DNA from: Opitutia bacterium UBA7876
GTDB taxonomy: Bacteria; Verrucomicrobiota; Verrucomicrobiia; Opitutales; Seribacteraceae
Assembly (NCBI GenBank): GCA_002500665.1
Contig: DLRY01000090.1
Location: 1 to 32,004, forward strand
Reading direction: 5' to 3'
Length of the DNA stretch: 32,004 nucleotides
Part shown: positions 7,337-16,140 of the stretch, in pieces
How the letters are laid out: every line of letters begins with the position of its first letter
Numbering within the stretch: the stretch's first letter is position 1
The notes under the pieces: generated by a model
Database searches by the model: none
The model's input: the letters and a program-made list of their open reading frames with translations, nothing else
Told to the model about the DNA's origin: nothing
Position numbers and translations under genes: made by a program

Positions 7337-8755
7337 ATGACGCCGTCCCTTCTCATTCAGTCACTTTGTAACCGAACAGCACTTCTCGCTCTGTCTATTG
7401 TTCTCGCTGGTGGATGCTCGAGAGTCGACCACAAGCAGTCGGCCCTCGACCCCAAGGGACTAATCGCCCAAAATCAGTACGACGTATTTATGTTGGCGGT
7501 CTGGATCACGATCTTTCTTTTCTGCGCCGTTGGAGGATGCCTTCTCTACGTACTTTGGAAATATCGCGCGAAGAGCGATGAGGAAGCCAAGGAAATCCCT
7601 CCCCAGTCCCACGGTAACTCCAAGGTAGAGGCTTCTCTGATCATAGCCTCTTCCATCATCCTCGTTATTTTGGCGATTCCAACCCTCCAAGGCGTCGTTC
7701 TCATGAACAAAGTTCCTGATCCCAATGATGAAGAGACTCTGAAGAAACTAAAATTGGATCGTAGTCAGATTGATGGCGCCATCACCATTAACGTTACGGG
7801 CAAGCGTTATTTCTGGGTTTTCGAATACCCGCAATATGGTATCGTGACAGCCAACGAACTTGTGTTCCCGGTCTCCAAGGCGGTCCGCATCAACCTCCGT
7901 TCCGAGGATGTCATTCACAGTTTCTGGGTTCCCAAGCTTGCTGGCAAAATGGACGTTATGCCCGGGCACGAGAATTTTATGTGGTTTATTGCCAACCAAG
8001 AAAAACTTCTCACCCGTATCGATAAAGATGGTGTGCCCTACACAGAGGGGGTGGAGCAGGCCATGCCCTCCGTTCACGACGGAAAAATGCGTACTGCTGT
8101 ATTTAAAAAACAGAATTTCACCGACGAATTCGAGCCCGTAGGCGGGCTCTTCTACGGTCAGTGCGCAGAATACTGCGGAAATTCGCATGCCTACATGTCC
8201 TTCCGAGCTTTGGCCCAGACAGATGGGGATTTTGATTCTTGGGTTGGACGCATGCAGGATGCCCAAAACCCTAACCTGCAGCCTGGTCCTTATGACCCGC
8301 AGAAGGATTACCAATCCGGGGCGGTCGTCCTTTTTGCAGATGAATCCCTTGGAGATAACGTTCTCCGTGAGTACCGAACTCCTGATGGCGCCGACAGAGG
8401 CGAGGCGCCCAACCTCTCTGGCGTCTGGGAGAAAGCCCACAGCGACAATTACGAGAAGGGCAAAATACTTTTCGCCACCCACCAGTGCGGACAATGCCAC
8501 GCTGTGAACCGTACCGGAATTGGGGCAAAGGGCCCTAACCTTACGCTCTTTGGACTCAGGACTTCCCTCGCCGCCGGCTGGATGAGAAACGACGAGGAGA
8601 ACCTTGCCAAGTGGCTCCGCGACTCAGAGTCAGTCAAAATGGGTAACCTGATGTGGAACGGAGAGGGCGTCACCGATGATCATCCTCTTAGAAAATTAAA
8701 AGACGATGATGAGAAAGTAAACTTGTTGGTCGATTATCTGCTCGAGCAAAAATAA
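7337..8755 (+). CDS. coxB: Cytochrome c oxidase subunit II with fused cytochrome c (caa3 type)
   Basis: Carries the CuA electron-entry site and a covalently fused c-type haem. The 472-residue protein starts with a lipoprotein-like signal (LAGGC), then two transmembrane helices (about 49-74 and 93-117). The CuA domain has H194 and the motif C276-x-E-x-x-C280-x3-H284-x2-M287. The C-terminal cytochrome c has CGQCH (384-388), with Met435 or Met439 as possible axial ligand. The stretch between MWF (215-217) and the CuA cysteines is about 45 residues longer than in ordinary CoxB proteins. The fused haem domain defines a caa3 oxidase, consistent with CtaG downstream. ctaD follows after 33 bp. Confidence 0.95.
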   Translation: MTPSLLIQSLCNRTALLALSIVLAGGCSRVDHKQSALDPKGLIAQNQYDVFMLAVWITIFLFCAVGGCLLYVLWKYRAKSDEEAKEIPPQSHGNSKVEASLIIASSIILVILAIPTLQGVVLMNKVPDPNDEETLKKLKLDRSQIDGAITINVTGKRYFWVFEYPQYGIVTANELVFPVSKAVRINLRSEDVIHSFWVPKLAGKMDVMPGHENFMWFIANQEKLLTRIDKDGVPYTEGVEQAMPSVHDGKMRTAVFKKQNFTDEFEPVGGLFYGQCAEYCGNSHAYMSFRALAQTDGDFDSWVGRMQDAQNPNLQPGPYDPQKDYQSGAVVLFADESLGDNVLREYRTPDGADRGEAPNLSGVWEKAHSDNYEKGKILFATHQCGQCHAVNRTGIGAKGPNLTLFGLRTSLAAGWMRNDEENLAKWLRDSESVKMGNLMWNGEGVTDDHPLRKLKDDDEKVNLLVDYLLEQK

Positions 8756-8788
8756 TCCTTTTCATTCCTCACCGAAAGCTAATGCGCC

Positions 8789-10735
8789 ATGGCTACTGAA
8801 TCCGTTAAATACGTTGCTCCCGAGAGCGAAGTCAAAATCAAGAACAAGGTTTTTCCCAGACCGGGTCAACACACCAGCGGAATCGTCGACTGGCTTACCA
8901 CCATCGACCACAAGAAGATAGGCTTGATGTACGGCATGGCTGCGTTGTTTTTCCTCATCGTTGGAGGAATTGAGGCTCTTTTGATTAGGACTCAACTCTG
9001 GAGCCACAACATGGATGTACTTACAAATCGCGAGTACAACCAAATGTTCACCATGCACGGCACCACCATGGTCTTCTTAGTCATCATGCCCTTGAGCGCC
9101 GCCTTCTTCAACTTCCTCATGCCCTTACAAATAGGCGCACGAGACGTCGCATTTCCAAGGATGAATACCCTCAGTCTTTGGTGTTTCATAGCCGGGGGCA
9201 TCATCCTCAACCTTAGCTGGTTTTTTGTCGGCGGCGCTCCCGCCATCGGTTGGTTCGGCTATGCTCCCCTTACCGATAATCGATATGCCGAGGTTTTGAA
9301 TGACATGGGGCCTGACTTCTGGATTTTTTCCCTTCAAATTCTCGGGGTGGCTTCCTTGCTCGCGTCCTTCAACTTCATCACCACCATCATCAACATGAGG
9401 GCACCTGGAATGACCATGATGAGATTACCCCTCTTTACATGGATGACGCTTTTCGTAAGTTTTCTTCTCATTCTCGCATTGCCTGCCATAGCAATTGCAT
9501 TAGCCGAGCTCATGTTTGATCGCACCTACGGAACTAACTTCTTCGATTACCTGGAAGGCGGCAAGCCTCACCTATGGCAACATTTGTTTTGGATTTTCGG
9601 ACATCCCGAAGTTTACATCCTCATTCTTCCCGCCATGGGTATCGTCTCAGAAGTAATTCCCGTTTTTTCCCGCAAGCCTCTTTTTGGGTATGGCTTGATT
9701 GTATTCTCGGGAGGCATCATCGGCTTCATGGGTTTCGCCGTCTGGAGCCATCACATGTTCACCACAGGCATGGGAATCGTTGCCACTTCGGCTTTCTCTA
9801 TTCTCACGATGCTCATTGCCATTCCGACCGGGGTCAAGATCTTCAATTGGATCGGTACCATGTGGGGCGGTCGCATCCGTTTCGAGACGCCGATGCTCTT
9901 TTCTCTGGGCTTCATCACCATGTTCATGATCGGAGGATTCACCGGCATCATGCACTCATCCGTTCCGATCGATGCTCAGCACCAAGACACTTACTTCGTC
10001 GTAGCGCACTTTCACTACGTGTTAATAGGTGGAGCACTTTTCGGGTTGTTTGCGGGCTTTTATTTTTGGCTCCCCAAGATGACTGGAAATATGATGAGTG
10101 AAAAATTGGGCAAACTTGTATTTACTTTGATGTTCATTGGTTTTAATACGACTTTTTTCCCTATGCATTACTTGGGTATGATAGGACAACCTCGACGCAC
10201 CCATAGCTATAACGAGGGACATGGTTTTGAAACATGGAATCAAATTGCAACCGTGGGTTCATTCCTTCTCGGGGTAGGCGTTTTGATTGGTGTTTTGCAA
10301 TTCTTTCATTCCTTCCGATCCAAAAAGTTAAAGCCCGCTGGAAAGAACCCTTGGGATGCAAGAACCCTTGAATGGACCCTCTCTTCTCCGGTCAAGGAGT
10401 ATAACTTCGCCCGCACCCCCATCATAAAATCGAGGGATCAGGCGTGGGAAAACAATTACGGCTCGAGAGAGAACCATTCCGAGAAAGAGCCCTTGGACGA
10501 CCACGGCGTTCATATGCCCGACCGTTCCTGGACCCCCCTTATAACTGCAACCGGCTTGTTTATTTTTGTCCTGGGTATGCTCTTTCGCGTTACGATAGAA
10601 TTTTCGAATTTATATCTAATTACTCCGTACGAGATTGCTCTGTGCGGGATAGGCGTTTTCGTCCTTGGGGTAATCATGTGGGCAACTGAAGGTCCGGGTG
10701 GTTATCATCTTTTCCCCAATGAGGAGGAGGAGTAG
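8789..10735 (+). CDS. ctaD: Cytochrome c oxidase subunit I, A1 type, with two extra C-terminal helices
   Basis: Catalytic subunit holding haem a and the haem a3-CuB centre; reduces O2 and pumps protons. It has 648 residues. Ligands visible are H90 (haem a), H272, H321 and H322 (CuB), H407 (haem a3) and H409 (haem a). HPEVY at 272-276 contains the proton-channel glutamate and the Tyr cross-linked to His, which marks the A1 subfamily. After the core, a charged linker is followed by two further hydrophobic segments (about 577-600 and 613-634). In caa3 oxidases such as that of Bacillus these are helices displaced from subunit III, which fits the short CoxC encoded next. Confidence 0.97.
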   Translation: MATESVKYVAPESEVKIKNKVFPRPGQHTSGIVDWLTTIDHKKIGLMYGMAALFFLIVGGIEALLIRTQLWSHNMDVLTNREYNQMFTMHGTTMVFLVIMPLSAAFFNFLMPLQIGARDVAFPRMNTLSLWCFIAGGIILNLSWFFVGGAPAIGWFGYAPLTDNRYAEVLNDMGPDFWIFSLQILGVASLLASFNFITTIINMRAPGMTMMRLPLFTWMTLFVSFLLILALPAIAIALAELMFDRTYGTNFFDYLEGGKPHLWQHLFWIFGHPEVYILILPAMGIVSEVIPVFSRKPLFGYGLIVFSGGIIGFMGFAVWSHHMFTTGMGIVATSAFSILTMLIAIPTGVKIFNWIGTMWGGRIRFETPMLFSLGFITMFMIGGFTGIMHSSVPIDAQHQDTYFVVAHFHYVLIGGALFGLFAGFYFWLPKMTGNMMSEKLGKLVFTLMFIGFNTTFFPMHYLGMIGQPRRTHSYNEGHGFETWNQIATVGSFLLGVGVLIGVLQFFHSFRSKKLKPAGKNPWDARTLEWTLSSPVKEYNFARTPIIKSRDQAWENNYGSRENHSEKEPLDDHGVHMPDRSWTPLITATGLFIFVLGMLFRVTIEFSNLYLITPYEIALCGIGVFVLGVIMWATEGPGGYHLFPNEEEE

Positions 10736-10762
10736 TCCAGCAACCCGCCGTACTGAGTTATC

Positions 10763-11404
10763 ATGAGCGACGCGCACGCCCTGGAACACCACGAGCCAGT
10801 CACATGTACTGGTGTTCCAAACAAAAAAATTCTCATGTGGGCATTTCTAGGATCGGACTGCATGTTTTTCGGTACCTTGATCTCCACCCATTTGATCTAC
10901 AGGAAAATTTCTGGAACGGTGGGGGGCAATGCGCTCGACATCCGCGACATATTCGACATTGAGCTCACTTCCTTCAGTACCTTCATACTGCTCGCCAGTT
11001 CACTCTTCATGGCCCTAGCCGTTTCCGCCATCCACAAGGGTAACTTGAAAAGCACTCGCTGGATGCTCTTTGGAACCATTATCTTCGGGGCAATTTTCCT
11101 AGCTTGCCAAGTTTACGAGTTCACTCACTTCGTGCACGCCCCAGGCAACGAGTTGACGCTTTCCACCTATCGTGGGGAACCCCACGTTTTCGGTTCAACC
11201 TTCTACGTTTTAACTGGCACCCACGGTACCCACGTGGCCATCGGGGTCTTCTGGCTTTTGGGGTGGCTGGTATACTCTTTCACAGGCAGAATGAGTCCAG
11301 CTGACGCTATGGACATCGAATGCTGCGGGCTTTACTGGCACTTTGTGGATATTGTTTGGATCATCATATTTCCCGTAATATATCTCATGGAATATGCTAT
11401 GTAG
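10763..11404 (+). CDS. coxC: Cytochrome c oxidase subunit III (five-helix form)
   Basis: Non-catalytic core subunit that stabilises proton uptake and binds lipid. It is 213 residues long with five membrane helices (about 22-46, 66-88, 98-118, 140-165 and 188-211), two fewer than the seven-helix form. The two missing helices appear at the end of CtaD. Family signatures are the helix YVLTGTHGTHVAIGVFW and the C-terminal YWHFVDIVWIIIFPVIYL. It lies 27 bp after ctaD and 33 bp before the subunit IV gene. No Shine-Dalgarno motif is visible. Confidence 0.95.
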   Translation: MSDAHALEHHEPVTCTGVPNKKILMWAFLGSDCMFFGTLISTHLIYRKISGTVGGNALDIRDIFDIELTSFSTFILLASSLFMALAVSAIHKGNLKSTRWMLFGTIIFGAIFLACQVYEFTHFVHAPGNELTLSTYRGEPHVFGSTFYVLTGTHGTHVAIGVFWLLGWLVYSFTGRMSPADAMDIECCGLYWHFVDIVWIIIFPVIYLMEYAM

Positions 11405-11437
11405 ACTCTTGCTGCTTTTTCTCTACCGTACAATACA

Positions 11438-12118
11438 ATGAGTGGACATTCAGATGACCCAGTAGCTGATGAAAGCAAACGCTTCTTTACTTTTTTCAAT
11501 TTGTCAATGGCCCTGGTTGCCATAACGGGGATTGAAATCGTAATCATTTACGTTCACCCTTTTGGTAGTCCCATAATAATTGGCGTTCTCTTTGCTACCT
11601 CCATCGTCAAGTTCATCGGCGTTATCTGGTGGTTCATGCACTTAAAATGGGATAAAATCATCAATACAGTTCTTTTTCTGTTGGGTCTCGTCATCGCTCT
11701 TGGCACTTTCTTTGCGATCATCTATATGGCTGACACGCACCCTGAAATAGAGAAGTTCGAGGTGACCGAACTTAAGAATGAGTGGTCAACTGGAACCGAG
11801 TATTCCAAGGGTGATTACGTTGTCCACAAAGGTATCTACTACAAGTCCAAAGAGAACCACAAAGCACTCGACGAATTTTCCCCTGATTCATGGGCAAAAG
11901 CTCAGGGCATACCTCACCGAATTACATACAAAATTAACATTGCTGACCTAGTGGAGATCAATTCCAAGTCTCCCGGCAATCCGTTTTTTCACCTCCACCG
12001 CCCCGAGGATCATGAGAATGTAGAAGTAAGCGATGTTTTTCTGCTCACTCGGTCCGCCACTACCCAAGACTTTCGTCTCAAGGTCAGATCCGAAGCCTAC
12101 TGGACGGAAAGCCAGTAA
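11438..12118 (+). CDS. Cytochrome c oxidase subunit IV with an exported CBM5/12-like domain
   Basis: The first 100 residues contain three membrane helices (about 17-40, 46-68 and 73-97), with IVKFIGVIWWFMHLKW typical of prokaryotic oxidase subunit IV. Ordinary members stop there at about 100 residues; this one is 226. By topology the added 125-residue tail lies on the outer side of the membrane. Its first part has the spacing of a type 5/12 carbohydrate-binding module: W116, Y122, GD (125-126), V128, G132, YY (134-135), P149 and W152. The final 70 residues are not recognised. The operon position between coxC and ctaG supports an oxidase subunit. What the tail binds, if anything, is unknown. 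Confidence 0.85.
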   Translation: MSGHSDDPVADESKRFFTFFNLSMALVAITGIEIVIIYVHPFGSPIIIGVLFATSIVKFIGVIWWFMHLKWDKIINTVLFLLGLVIALGTFFAIIYMADTHPEIEKFEVTELKNEWSTGTEYSKGDYVVHKGIYYKSKENHKALDEFSPDSWAKAQGIPHRITYKINIADLVEINSKSPGNPFFHLHRPEDHENVEVSDVFLLTRSATTQDFRLKVRSEAYWTESQ

Positions 12119-12150
12119 ATTAGATTAATACGGGATCGGGAACAACCCGC

Positions 12151-12960
12151 ATGGCTAATTCCCCAATCAACCTTACTCATTGGCACACTGAGCCTTCTTT
12201 AATTGGAGGCCTGCTTATCGTCGCTTGGGTCTACTCAATCACGGTCGGACCCTTTCGACAGTCGATTTGTCCCGAGCTACCATACTCCCATAGGCATACT
12301 TTCTGGTTCGTCGCCGGCTTAGTCAGTTTCTACCTAGCGGTGGGCTCCCCCTTGGATCCCCTTGGAGAAAATTTCCTCTTTTTTGCCCACATGATCCAGC
12401 ATAACATACTCATGTACATCAGCCCCCTTTTTCTTCTAATGGGCATTCCCCAGCCGATTGTCGACCGCTTCCTTGAATCCTTCCCGGTCATGGAAAAAAT
12501 TCTAGGCTTTATCTTTCATCCGATCATAGCAGGCCTGCTTTTTACCTTGGTTTTCTCCTTTTGGCACGTGGGAGCGTTTTACGAGGCGGCCATCCGCGAC
12601 AAGACCTTGCACATGGCGGAACACCTCTCGATGTTCCTCACTTCGGTGGCCATGTGGTGGCCGATTTGCGGACCCTCGAAGAGACTGCCTCCGATTCCCT
12701 TCGGGCCTCAAATGCTCTACATCCTAGCCCTGATGCTTGGGCAAACGCCTATCTTCGCCATTCTTACTTTTTCAAGAGACGTTCTCTACGACACCTATTT
12801 CTACGCCGAGAGGATTATCAACATAAGCCCTCTGGAGGACCAAAAAACTGGTGGAGTGCTCATGAAACTCGCGAACATGGTGGTCTCAGTGGGGGTGCTC
12901 TCGTCTATCTTCTACCGCTGGTCCAAGGAGCATAAGCCTTATCCCGAGGAAGCCGTCTGA
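12151..12960 (+). CDS. ctaG: caa3 oxidase assembly factor CtaG
   Basis: Polytopic membrane protein of the Caa3_CtaG family, required in Bacillus for an active caa3 oxidase, probably in CuB or copper delivery. It has 269 residues and about seven membrane segments. Diagnostic stretches are FYLAVGSPLDPLGENFLFFAHMIQHNILMYISPLFLLMGIP, with paired histidines facing the membrane surface, then FSFWHVGAFYEAA and HMAEHLSMFLTSVAMWWP. It ends the oxidase operon and converges with pckG with only 2 bp between stop codons, so neither gene has a terminator there. Confidence 0.93.
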   Translation: MANSPINLTHWHTEPSLIGGLLIVAWVYSITVGPFRQSICPELPYSHRHTFWFVAGLVSFYLAVGSPLDPLGENFLFFAHMIQHNILMYISPLFLLMGIPQPIVDRFLESFPVMEKILGFIFHPIIAGLLFTLVFSFWHVGAFYEAAIRDKTLHMAEHLSMFLTSVAMWWPICGPSKRLPPIPFGPQMLYILALMLGQTPIFAILTFSRDVLYDTYFYAERIINISPLEDQKTGGVLMKLANMVVSVGVLSSIFYRWSKEHKPYPEEAV

Positions 12961-12962
12961 CC

Positions 12963-14777
12963 CTAGAGTCGGGAAACCAGCAGTTCCCGCTCGAAAAGCA
13001 TTTCCTTGGGCAGGAACTCGGACAACTGCAGAAACAGTTCCTCGTGCCTGAGAGTTTGCATCCTCAAACTCTCGGGGTCAATGGACATTAGTTCCTCCCA
13101 TTGCTCGGCTGAGAAATCCAAGCCGGACCAATCCAAGTCTTCCTTACGCGGGACCCAGCCCAAGGATACCTCATGGGCTCTGCCCCGACCAATCGAACGC
13201 TCGAAGATCCACCTCAGGACCCTCATGTTTTCACAAAAGCCCGGCCAGAGAAAATTACCATGACTATCCTTGCGAAACCAGTTGACGTGAAAAACCCTCG
13301 GTTTCTCCACCAACTGTTTGCCCATCTTAATCCAGTGCCTGAAATAATCCCCCATGTTGTAGCCGCAAAAGGGGAGCATGGCCATGGGATCCCTACGAAG
13401 ATTCCCCAAGGCGCCTTCTGCGGCGGCAGTGGTTTCCGAGGCTAAAGTCGCCCCAAGGTAAACGCCGTGGTTCCAGTTGAAGGATTGATAAACCAAGGGA
13501 ATATCGGACATTCGCCTGCCTCCGAAAATAAATGCTGAAACGGGAACGCCATCCGGGTTTTCCCAGTCCGGGTCTATGGTCGGACACTGGGATGCAGGCG
13601 CCGTAAACCGGGCATTAGGATGGGCGGCCGGCGCATCGGAACCCGCAGACCATTCCTCGCCGCGCCAGTCAATCAGGCCATCGGGCGGTTTCGGAGTAAG
13701 TCCTTCCCACCAGACGTCGCCATCGGGGGTAAGGGCAACGTTCGTGAAAAGGGTATTCGCCTTCATCGACTCCATGGCATTGGGGTTGGTCTCCCAAGAA
13801 GTTCCGGGGGCCACTCCAAAGAAACCCGCTTCGGGATTGATGGCCCTCAGCGCCCCCGATTCATCGGGCTTAAGCCAAGCAATATCGTCGCCCACTGTCG
13901 AGACCTTCCAGCCTTTCATGGACTGCGGCGGGATCAGCATGGCCATATTGGTCTTTCCGCAGGCGCTGGGGAATGCACCCGCCACATAGGTCTTCTCACC
14001 CTCGGGGCTTTCCACCCCAAGGATCAGCATATGCTCGGCCATCCAGTCATTGTCCCGGGCCATGCAGGAGGCAATGCGCAAAGCAAGGCATTTCTTACCC
14101 AGCAAAGCGTTTCCACCATAACCGCTTCCATAAGAGACGATAGTCCTCTGTTCTGGGAAATGAACGATATGGGTGTTTTCCGGATCACAGGGCCAGGGCA
14201 CGTCCTTGGTTCCCTTTGAGAGCGGGAAACCCACTGAGTGAAGGCAAGGGACGAAGAAATCCTTTTCCCCCATCTGGTCGAGGACCTGCTTGCCCATCCT
14301 GGTCATGATCCGCAGGTTCAAGACCACGTAGGGGGAATCCGTGACTTGGATCCCAAACTGCGAAAGAGGAGATCCCAAGGGGCCCATGCAGAAAGGGATC
14401 ACATACATGACTCGGCCTTCCATGCATCCCTTGAAGAGCTTCTTGAGGCGAGCCCTCATTTTTCTTGGATCCTCCCAGTTGTTGGTTGGACCGGCTTCAT
14501 CCTTGCCGAAACTGCAGATGAACGTTCTTCCCTCGACACGGGCCACGTCCCGCGGATCGGAACGAACGAGAAAGCTGTTGGGGCGCTTTTTTTCATCAAG
14601 CCTGATCATGGAACCTTGCTCGACCATCAAGTCGCACAGTTGCTTCCATTCCTTGTCCGATCCATCGCACCAGCGAACTTTTTTCGGCCCGCACATTTCA
14701 ACCATCTTGTCCAACCACTTGAGAAGGGCCTTGTTCTTCGTTTTCCTGCGGTCGTAAGTAACGTTATTGCGCTCCAT
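12963..14777 (-). CDS. pckG: Phosphoenolpyruvate carboxykinase (GTP)
   Basis: Interconverts oxaloacetate plus GTP and PEP plus CO2; gluconeogenic entry point. The 604-residue length and sequence are those of the GTP class. The kinase P-loop AGAFPSACGKTNMAML has Lys275 and the hyper-reactive Cys273. Other signatures are GGNALLGKKCLALRIAS, the metal-binding region TVGDDIAWLKPDE, GVAPGTSWETNPNAM, and FIFGGRRMSDIPLVYQSFNW, which in this family binds nucleotide. It is transcribed towards ctaG and is divergent from carA across 142 bp (14778-14919). In that gap I see no well-spaced promoter pair for either gene, only a lone TTGACT on the pckG side. Confidence 0.97.
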   Translation of the reverse strand: MERNNVTYDRRKTKNKALLKWLDKMVEMCGPKKVRWCDGSDKEWKQLCDLMVEQGSMIRLDEKKRPNSFLVRSDPRDVARVEGRTFICSFGKDEAGPTNNWEDPRKMRARLKKLFKGCMEGRVMYVIPFCMGPLGSPLSQFGIQVTDSPYVVLNLRIMTRMGKQVLDQMGEKDFFVPCLHSVGFPLSKGTKDVPWPCDPENTHIVHFPEQRTIVSYGSGYGGNALLGKKCLALRIASCMARDNDWMAEHMLILGVESPEGEKTYVAGAFPSACGKTNMAMLIPPQSMKGWKVSTVGDDIAWLKPDESGALRAINPEAGFFGVAPGTSWETNPNAMESMKANTLFTNVALTPDGDVWWEGLTPKPPDGLIDWRGEEWSAGSDAPAAHPNARFTAPASQCPTIDPDWENPDGVPVSAFIFGGRRMSDIPLVYQSFNWNHGVYLGATLASETTAAAEGALGNLRRDPMAMLPFCGYNMGDYFRHWIKMGKQLVEKPRVFHVNWFRKDSHGNFLWPGFCENMRVLRWIFERSIGRGRAHEVSLGWVPRKEDLDWSGLDFSAEQWEELMSIDPESLRMQTLRHEELFLQLSEFLPKEMLFERELLVSRL

Positions 14778-14919
14778 GATTCTAACTCGCTAGGCATCAG
14801 ATGCGGACTAGTCAAACCTTCCCTGCAAAAGATAGTCCCCGTCCGTAAGATTTAATGGGAATTGTGAAGAAATCGGGTTTGCCAAGGTCCGCCCGAATCC
14901 ATACCTCATTAGCGAGCGC

Positions 14920-16101
14920 ATGACGAACCGAAGCAAAAAAAGAGATGCAGTACTGGCCCTAGAGGACGGCAACGTCTTCCGTGGGTTTTCCTTTGGAGCT
15001 TCCACCACGGTCGAAGGCGAAGCCGTCTTCAATACCGCAATGACGGGCTATCAGGAAACCCTGACCGACCCCTCTTATTTTGGCCAAATCGTAACCATGA
15101 CGGCTCCCCAGATAGGCAATTACGGAGTCAACGACCAGGATGAGGAATCGGATGGGCCAAAGGTAGCCGGTTTCGTAATCAGGGAATTAAGCCCGATCGT
15201 CAGCAACTGGCGGGCCACCGGATCCCTACATGAATACCTGCTCTCCAATGGCATCCCCGGTATCGAGGGCGTAGACACCAGGGCCATTACCAAGAGACTA
15301 CGGGTTCATGGTGCACTCAAGGCCTGCCTGAGCACAGAAGGTCTGTCCGATGAGGAGGCCTTGGAACGGGCCAAGGGTTGGAGCGGCATAGTCGGCCGGG
15401 ATTTCGTCAAGGAGGTAACCTGCCGAGAATCCTTCACTTGGGATCCCTCCGGTGAAGAAAGCCGTTCCTTCACCGTCGAAGGAACGAACCTCCTGGCCAA
15501 CCAGACTGATTCATCTCAAACCCATCGACTCGTCGCCTTCGATTATGGGGCCAAGCGAGCCATTTACAGGAACCTCAGGCGACATGGTTTCGAAGTCATC
15601 GTCCTTCCCGCAGATGCGGGTCCGCAGGAGGCGAGGGAGAAAAAACCGGACGCAATATTTCTGTCCAATGGCCCTGGCGACCCATCCGCATTGGGCTATG
15701 CCCACAAGACCATCGAGGCCCTGCTGCCCGATTACCCCGTCTTCGGTATTTGCCTCGGTCATCAAATTCTGACACATGCCATCGGTGCCGGCACCTACAA
15801 GCTCAAGTTCGGTCACAGGGGGGCAAATCAGCCGGTCAAGAACGTCGAGTCCGAGAAGGTATCCATTACCTCGCAAAACCATGGATTCGCATCCGACAAG
15901 GAACAGCTTGAGTCAATGGGTGCCATCGTCACCGAATTCAACCTTAACGACCAGACCGTTTCCGGCATGCGGCTCAAGGAGTTGCCCGTATTCTCCGTCC
16001 AGTATCACCCCGAGGCCTCGCCCGGCCCGAATGACGCAAGTCACCTCTTCCGAGCCTTTCACGACTTGGTCACCAAGTCCAAAAAGGACTCCGGCGCTTG
16101 A
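14920..16101 (+). CDS. carA: Carbamoyl-phosphate synthase small subunit (glutaminase)
   Basis: Hydrolyses glutamine and channels ammonia to CarB for arginine and pyrimidine synthesis. It has 393 residues. The N-terminal CarA domain shows ALEDGNVFRGFSFGA, FNTAMTGYQETLTDPSYFGQIV and GIPGIEGVDTRAITKRLR. The class I glutamine amidotransferase domain follows from about residue 200, with nucleophile Cys278 in GICLGHQ and the triad partners H363 and E365 in QYHPEASPGP. The start ATG is preceded by a weak purine-rich stretch (AGCGAG). carB is not in the window. The deacetylase gene follows after 39 bp. Confidence 0.97.
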   Translation: MTNRSKKRDAVLALEDGNVFRGFSFGASTTVEGEAVFNTAMTGYQETLTDPSYFGQIVTMTAPQIGNYGVNDQDEESDGPKVAGFVIRELSPIVSNWRATGSLHEYLLSNGIPGIEGVDTRAITKRLRVHGALKACLSTEGLSDEEALERAKGWSGIVGRDFVKEVTCRESFTWDPSGEESRSFTVEGTNLLANQTDSSQTHRLVAFDYGAKRAIYRNLRRHGFEVIVLPADAGPQEAREKKPDAIFLSNGPGDPSALGYAHKTIEALLPDYPVFGICLGHQILTHAIGAGTYKLKFGHRGANQPVKNVESEKVSITSQNHGFASDKEQLESMGAIVTEFNLNDQTVSGMRLKELPVFSVQYHPEASPGPNDASHLFRAFHDLVTKSKKDSGA

Positions 16102-16140
16102 CCAGGCCATCACGCCCGGAGAAAACTGGGGACCCGCCAC

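Noticed and set aside
14879..14907. Possible carA promoter with TTGCCA
   Set aside because: The sequence 17 bp downstream (TACCTC) is a poor -10 element, so it was not listed as a feature.
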